64,000 bases of DNA from Tachypleus tridentatus (lineage: Eukaryota; Arthropoda; Merostomata; Xiphosura; Limulidae). The stretch is taken from the NCBI RefSeq assembly GCF_004210375.1, contig NC_134834.1, forward strand, positions 151,127,009-151,191,008, written 5' to 3'. Numbering within the stretch: the first letter of the stretch is position 1; every line of letters starts with the position of its first letter. Shown here piece by piece: positions 57,980 through 64,000 of this stretch. The notes beneath the pieces are model-generated. The model saw nothing but the letters and a program-made list of their open reading frames with translations, was not told the origin of the DNA and did no database searches. Made by a program: the position numbers and the translations under genes.

Positions 57980-59950
57980 GACCTTTGACTTACAGTTAAA
58001 TACAAAATGTCTCTTATTTATGAAACAATATTATACACACAGTGAATAACATAAACACACACATTCCTGGGCTCTTTCAACCCTCCTGTATAAAGATGCC
58101 AAGTAATATATAAGTAGCAGTGTTTCATGCTCATGCACGCGTAAACAGACCTGCTAACCAACAAATTCATCCAGAATATTACGAAACTTTTGCCAACTAA
58201 GATGTTTGTCGTCTGACGACAGGCAAGTACTAAACTGCTGACTTAAAAATGTAAATTAGACGTAGTTAATACTATTCCTTTGTTAAAGTACCTATTAATT
58301 AGTTGCAAATGCACGAGGCAGTCGCGAGTAAAATTTTCTGAGATCACGAATGAATGAAAACCACTTCACTTTGATTTTAATTATTTACTACGTCGACCAT
58401 AAGAAGGTCATCTATATTTTTAACAGTGATTTAACACCGGATGAACTTGTTACCAGGCTAACTTGGTCACCAGATTAACTCATTCATCAGAATAATTTGT
58501 CGTTGTTTGATTTTGGAATTAAGCACCAAGTTACACAACGGGCTATCTTTGTTTTGTCCAGCTTTTAGTGTTGTAAGTCCTGTGCCGATAGGGGCGATTA
58601 ACTTGTCGCCAAAGTAACTTGTTCATTAAATTCGCTCGTTCAAGGGACTAACTGGTTTATTAGAATATCGTGTTTATACACGATATAGAAGGAATAATAA
58701 AATGAGGGGTAATTTAGCGTTTGTTATATAAGTATCCTAACTAGTGTAATCCTTTTCTTTTATAGGAGTTAAGGTCTTAAGGATATTAATAAGTTAAGGT
58801 ATTTCTTTTTATTCACTGGCTTAGCGTTAAATTCACGGATTTATCTATAGGTTCGATTTTCTTTTTGAGCCAAAAAAAATGTTTATTTTTTAGGGGTCAT
58901 TAAAACTTTCTGTGAAAAATAAATCCTACTATATTTCTTTATCTCACTAAAAATTAAATTTTACACACAATTCACAAGTTTCTATCCCGGACACATTATA
59001 TTATATTACATTGTAGGCTATTTGCTTTTTGTTATTTCGATGAAATGACAATTAGCCATCAGTGTACTGTTTTATATAAGATAAATAATAAAAGGTAAAA
59101 GGAAATTAACTGTCATATAGTCTCGTTAATTTGCTAGAAAAGCTAAGTTTGGAATTATACTGGACTAATTCAGTGACGTGTGGACAATTGAAGAATGCTA
59201 TGGAACTTTCGCTTGCTTTCATTGAATTTGTTTTATTATAAATCTACGAATTAATTGAAAAACCCTACACTCTATGGGTTTTGCGCATTGGTGGTTTATT
59301 TGCACACTTCTCAAGTATTCTTGTCCAGCGTATTTTGGAATACCGGAAGTTGGTTGTTTGTAAGTTCATAACTTATTATGTACGAAACTGATATCATTTC
59401 CTCTGTTGATGTGAGGCCGAACAACTATCTTGGCTCTCCTTCTCTAGATAAGTAATTTATCATGTCAGTATATTTTTCTTTTATTTTCTGACCATCAACG
59501 AATAGCTCCGAGGTGGTTTTAATGTTTGTTTTTCAGTTACAAATTTCAGCTCAGCTCCGTTATCTTTTGACGGTTTTGCGATCTAATTACGGTTTATAAC
59601 ATGGGACATCAAACCCTTTCCAGTGCTATACTTGACCACGCTCAATTCTAATTCTGCCTAAAATAACTTCAGTTTGAGAGCAGGCTAGTAATAAAATCAC
59701 GCTTGGTATTGGTAGTAGAAGGACTGTATCAAGTTGACAATGGGTGTATTAGAAGTTTCCCTTTCTGTATAAAGTTTAGGAAAGCAACGTATGTGGAGAG
59801 GTCACGAGTCCGACGGTTGAGCGTATGGTGACCGTCAGGAGGAAGTCATGTGCACTGTTTAATTGGCTTAGAACTTTGTTAACTTGATTATTTTTATTTG
59901 TGGCTGTGTCAGATTTTAATCATTTGCAGTTTTCACCCACCCTGGTTTTG

Positions 59951-60119
59951 TTTGTTTGTTTTTATATCTCAATTTCGCGCAAAGTTACACGAGGGCTATC
60001 TACGCTAGCCGTCCCTAATTTTGTAGTGTAAGACTAGAGGAAAGACAGCTGGTCATCACCACCCACCGCCAACTCTTGGGCTACTCTTTTACCAACGAAT
60101 AGTGGGATTGACTGTCACT
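59951..60119 (-). mobile_element. SINE with deleted tRNA-side half
   Basis: Counterpart of 8613-8867. It ends abruptly after 'attgactgtcact' and joins sequence corresponding to about 8908. Confidence 0.85.
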
Positions 60120-60344
60120 AAGAATAATTATTGAATTACTTTTTTGTATAAAATGAATGATGTTGGAAGTGTCGGTTTCGGTTTTGTTTAACTGAGTTGT
60201 AGAATTGTGGAGGTCACATTGGTTTTCAGGGAGCTTTTAAACTACAACAGTTTTTAGGCCGTAGGACTAAACTATAGTTACAGTTTGGTTCAATGGTCCT
60301 GAGCTGATATTGAGTACTCTAGAAAAAAGTTAACCTATTAACCT

Positions 60345-60545
60345 ACATTTATTAAAAGAAAACAGCTATAACCATTGTTGTTTGTCCTTAACCTCATCTG
60401 TTAGATATTAGCTTACATTTATAACAAACCAGCTATTACCATTGTTGTTTCTACTTAACCTTAACTGGTAGATATTAACTTACATTTATAACAAACCAGC
60501 TGCTGCCATTGTTGTTTATCCTTAACCTCATCTGGTAGATAAAAT
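60345..60545. repeat. About 65-70-bp minisatellite, copy 2
   Basis: About three units; five in copy 1 (9222-9535). Confidence 0.8.
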
Positions 60546-61544
60546 TAATTTTGCTGACATTGCTGTTTTTATATTTTCTTAAAGTTAGACATCAATTAAA
60601 TTATTAAGTTTGTACCTCATTGAAATTTTATACTCGTCAACAAAAGTGAAAAATAGCAAAGAATCTAGTACAGAAACTTGAAGTACACCGTCGAAAAGTT
60701 GTTCTCTACTTTATTTTAATAAAAGTTTAAATGTCTTGAGATACATATATTAATTTCAAGTACATTTCTCGTCATCACCAGGTACACCATGTTAAACTTA
60801 CTTCGTTGTGATTTCATTCCATTTATAACAACATTTTTCGTACTATCAACTGACTCAACTCAGGAAAAGAGGACTCCTAGGTGACACCTTATTCAAATAT
60901 AACTTTATATTTTCATATATAAATTTGAAATGTTGCTTGATACTTTCGTCTATGAGAAGACTCCGTGTCAATCAAATTTGTTGTTGGTTTTGTATTTTTA
61001 GCGCAAGGCTCATCCTGCCACCGGCGCTTTGTTTATTTTGGGCCAATGAACCCCATATTTTAATGTTATAAGCCGGTAAACTGACTGCTAACGTCGTGGG
61101 AGGGGACATGTCAATGTGTGAGCCACTATCACACTTCTCAGTTGCTTGTAAATTTTGTAAATAATCGATTTCATTGAAAGTTGGTGTTTCAACGACACAC
61201 GTACGAGGCCATATATTTACATTTTAACAGGCCTCTCGTTAGCCAATGGGAGACATTTTGAACAAAACACTACCCAATCCAGTTTATATTCATTTAATTG
61301 AAAATTTTTTGGCATTTTTATTGGCTAAAAAATAAAGCATTTCATACTCCTTTATCGTTGGGTTTGTTTGTTTAGAATTAAGTACAAAGCTACACAACGT
61401 GATACCTGTAATTTATCCACCACGGCTATCGAAATCCGAGTTTTTAGTGGCGTGAGTCCGCAGACGTACCGCTGTGTCACTGGGAGTTTTATTGTTGGGA
61501 CTGTGAAAAGTAATTTGAAGTGGTAAGGTGATTGAAACCCGCTA

Positions 61545-61781
61545 GTGCATCACAAACTCAACAGCCAATCACAGGAAGCAGGAAGTATTCAGAAACCATT
61601 TAGAACCATATCAGTAGATACTGTGCAGCAACTCGAGAACAAAATTATGAATGTAGCTGCTTTCAAAGTGTTCCTGTCTGCTCATCCTACTGCTGACTAT
61701 CGTATTGCTTCAACCTTCCCCACTGAATCACAGATTAAATTGTCCGTATGTCAGTTGAAAGCTAAACGTAAAAGGTCATAG
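61545..61781 (+). other. Short open stretch of 78 codons, unidentified
   Basis: Open in copy 2 and interrupted in copy 1 (10497-10720). It contains SVDTVQQLENKIMNVAAF and a basic end, KAKRKRS. No family is recognised, no start context is convincing and the differences between copies are mostly amino-acid changing. It may be an old transposon fragment. Confidence 0.25.
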
Positions 61782-63699
61782 CAGAATCATAACTGTTGGC
61801 AATTGCTTATTTAACGATGCTGATAATGTGACTTTATTAATTTATACTAAAATCACTTAAAATTTATCAATTAAAACATGAAAACTTGTCTCGAAAAAAT
61901 ACGCCCAAAACCACTCTCTTTATGAGTTTATTGATTAAACTGACTTTTAATATTCAACAAATTGTTGTGTAAAATACCTCTTGCGTCCTGAGAGAGGTAT
62001 TAAAGAATTTCTCTTATGCTTTTCGTACACGTTCTCCCTGTAAGTACTGGACAGCAACCCAATAATATACATGAAATAACAACAACACATAGATAAAAAA
62101 GATTATGCTATTTCTGAAAGTAATGATTAATTTTTAAAATAAACTTACATTCTTGAGAAGAGAAATATATTTTCCACTCTATGCTGTATCATTTTTTTAA
62201 AAAAATTATGAAAAAGTAATGCGAAATATCTTCCTTTGATAAGTTTACGGTACTTAGAAGTTTGATATGATAAACGAAAAGTAAATATGAAGCAGAACTT
62301 TTTATACTTTGTTTGTTTACGTAAAAATAATTCATTTTTATTGTAATAATATATAAATATATATTCAATATGTTTTTATTACAAAACTTGTTTCGTAGTG
62401 TTTTAAAAGTAATTATTGATGACATAAAACACGAAACAAAATTTATCAGTTGACAGCGTCCTCTCTGGTAAATTAAAGAACTATCCTTCCTGAATGTATA
62501 ATAATTGAGTTAAATCGATTGATGTTTATGTTTGATAGAATTTTGTAGAAGTAGCAGTTGGAACGCAAAGGCCTGTGATCCATGTGATAACTGATATAAT
62601 TATCTCTTTGCATAAAATAAGTGGGCCATATTAAAATCCTGATTTTGATTTCGAAGCTCAGAAAACTCATTTAAAATGTGAGTCAACTTATATGGAATAT
62701 TTATTTACTCTTAGCATCAAAATCAGATTGAAAGTTTGTAAAAATACTATTACAACTTGCAAGGCAGTAACGAATATTTAATTAAAAGTTTAAGTTTTGG
62801 GGTAATGTTTTTTAAACTTACACTTTGTTATTTAAGCTAGTACTAGTAACAAGAAATAGCATGAGACTATTAGGAGAACTACTGCTAGGAAGTGGTACGA
62901 GCAAATGTTTTACCAATAGTAGTTTTTATTAGTAAAACAAGATAAATTACTCCTACACTGTTCCAATAATTATTTATGAAGTTAGTATAAAATTCACATC
63001 CAAAAGTTTACGTAAGAACGTGGACATTTTCATGAATAAAATAATTTTTTGAATAGTTGGACTAATAGTAAGTGGAATTTCTAATACTATTTATGTGCAT
63101 CAGAATATAGTAAAAATGGCTAGTATTTAGTAAGTTTTTTCAAGGCTTTGTGAAAAAATAATTAGTTTAATTATAAACCCGATTAATACAAATTTGCTAA
63201 CTTGTATGAGCTTTATTCCTAACACATGCACACAAAACCCAATTACATGTATTCCGTGAACGATGAAACATTTTCTGATGTTAAAACCACAGCCACTAAT
63301 AACCAAGTTGTCACAGCCTGATTAGATAGACACGACAAAAGGTGGCTCTTGAGCTATATCTTCATGATAAGAAACAAAATCCACCGAAACGGGGTGTAAA
63401 TATTTCATTAATTTCTAAGCTGTTTTTAATTTATTAGAAATATAAAGGTTTATAGATTCCAACCTTGTAACCAGCTACAAAGTATCCTTGGTTCCCACTG
63501 ACACCTTCTGTCCAGAAAAAACATGTAAATATATTGTGCCCTTCCATTTCAAAACCAGAATCACCATGGTAGCTCTTTGGTGCATTCTAACTAACAGCTT
63601 ATTTCTTAATTATCTTCTAACCAGCACCGTACAGAGCACAATGATGGTTTCAACTTTTTTTTTTTAACTTCCTAGTTGCTTTCATACTTTGTACATGAA

Positions 63700-64000
63700 G
63701 ATTTTAAGATTTTGTAGTAACTGTTATAATAAAGATTTAATCAATGTCCCACATCTTGAACAGTTAATAAATGGAAATGAGATCAAACAAGATTACTTCA
63801 TTAATTCTGAGCTGGTTAAGAAAAATTGGGAAGTTTAAAAAATGATAAGTCTCCTGGGCTAGAAAATATTTCCTCAAAGGCTTTTATGGAGGTTAAAAAA
63901 TAGGATATGTGAGCCATTTGCTACCATATTTTGTCAGTACTTGAATGGTGGACAGGTACTGGATGATTGGAAGTTAGCTAATGTAACTCTTTGTTTTCAA
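63700..64000 (+). mobile_element. Decayed CR1-like LINE fragment, copy 2
   Basis: Counterpart of the remnant at 23600, running into the window edge, with one more frame change near 63825. Confidence 0.7.

Larger units (their letters stand above)
51429..64000. repeat. Duplicated block, copy 2
   Basis: Direct repeat of 1-11635 joined without interruption to 22597-23898. At 62685-62696 the LINE target is single and unoccupied. Copy 2 has its own changes: SINE at 53281, extra minisatellite units, an extra segment of about 75 bases at 58247-58330, a small insertion at about 60766-60790 and deletion of half a SINE at 60119. The block begins inside intron 1 of the oxidoreductase gene as far as this window can show. 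Confidence 0.95.

Noticed and set aside
61545-61781. 78-codon open stretch as a real gene
   Set aside because: Interrupted in the duplicate, changes mostly alter amino acids, and no known family or start context.
1-64000. LTR retrotransposons, endogenous viruses or Polinton-like elements
   Set aside because: I saw no paired LTRs, gag, protease, integrase, envelope or capsid-like coding sequence; the RT sequences present are LINE-type.

Overview
This is an AT-rich animal nuclear segment with one intact spliced gene, one intron-bearing pseudogene and many transposon layers. The commonest repeat is a tRNA-derived SINE of about 270 bp (about a dozen copies). I associate this SINE, from memory, with horseshoe crabs, so a chelicerate and probably a xiphosuran is my best guess (about 0.6). 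No bacterial, organellar or CRISPR sequence is visible.

Layout. The window is dominated by a large direct duplication. Positions 1-11635 plus 22597-23898 (copy 1) match 51429-64000 (copy 2), so the repeat period is about 51.4 kb. Copy 1 carries a 10.96 kb insertion (11636-22596) that copy 2 lacks. Copy 2 shows the clean empty site. The insertion is a nest: an I/Nimb-type LINE with a 12-bp target-site duplication; inside it a hAT transposon with 15-bp terminal inverted repeats and an exact 8-bp target duplication; inside the hAT, a P-element-like THAP gene fragment and a Tc1/mariner-type transposase fragment.

Between the copies (23.9-51.4 kb) lie: a decayed CR1-like LINE; an unprocessed pseudogene of the ribosome-export GTPase LSG1 (25.3-33.6 kb, plus strand); a degenerate hAT on the minus strand (36.4-39.1 kb) carrying a hAT MITE and a SINE; two pogo/Tigger-like elements; a short Helitron-like element; and several minisatellites. 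The minus-strand gene at 42928-52039 is an intact eight-exon Gfo/Idh/MocA-family oxidoreductase (inositol 2-dehydrogenase-like, 372 residues). Its first exon lies inside the duplicated block, so the same exon appears at 573-610 as the head of a second gene copy that runs off the left edge. The locus is therefore a tandem gene duplication, unless it is an assembly artefact from two haplotypes.

Other notable items: hammerhead-ribozyme motifs in both duplicate copies, of the kind known from Penelope-like elements; a SINE whose tRNA-side half has been swapped between copies (gene conversion); and patchy divergence between the copies. I do not see a clearly new coding system. The strongest leads are the ribozymes, the duplication history and the deleted P-like element with a THAP reading frame.
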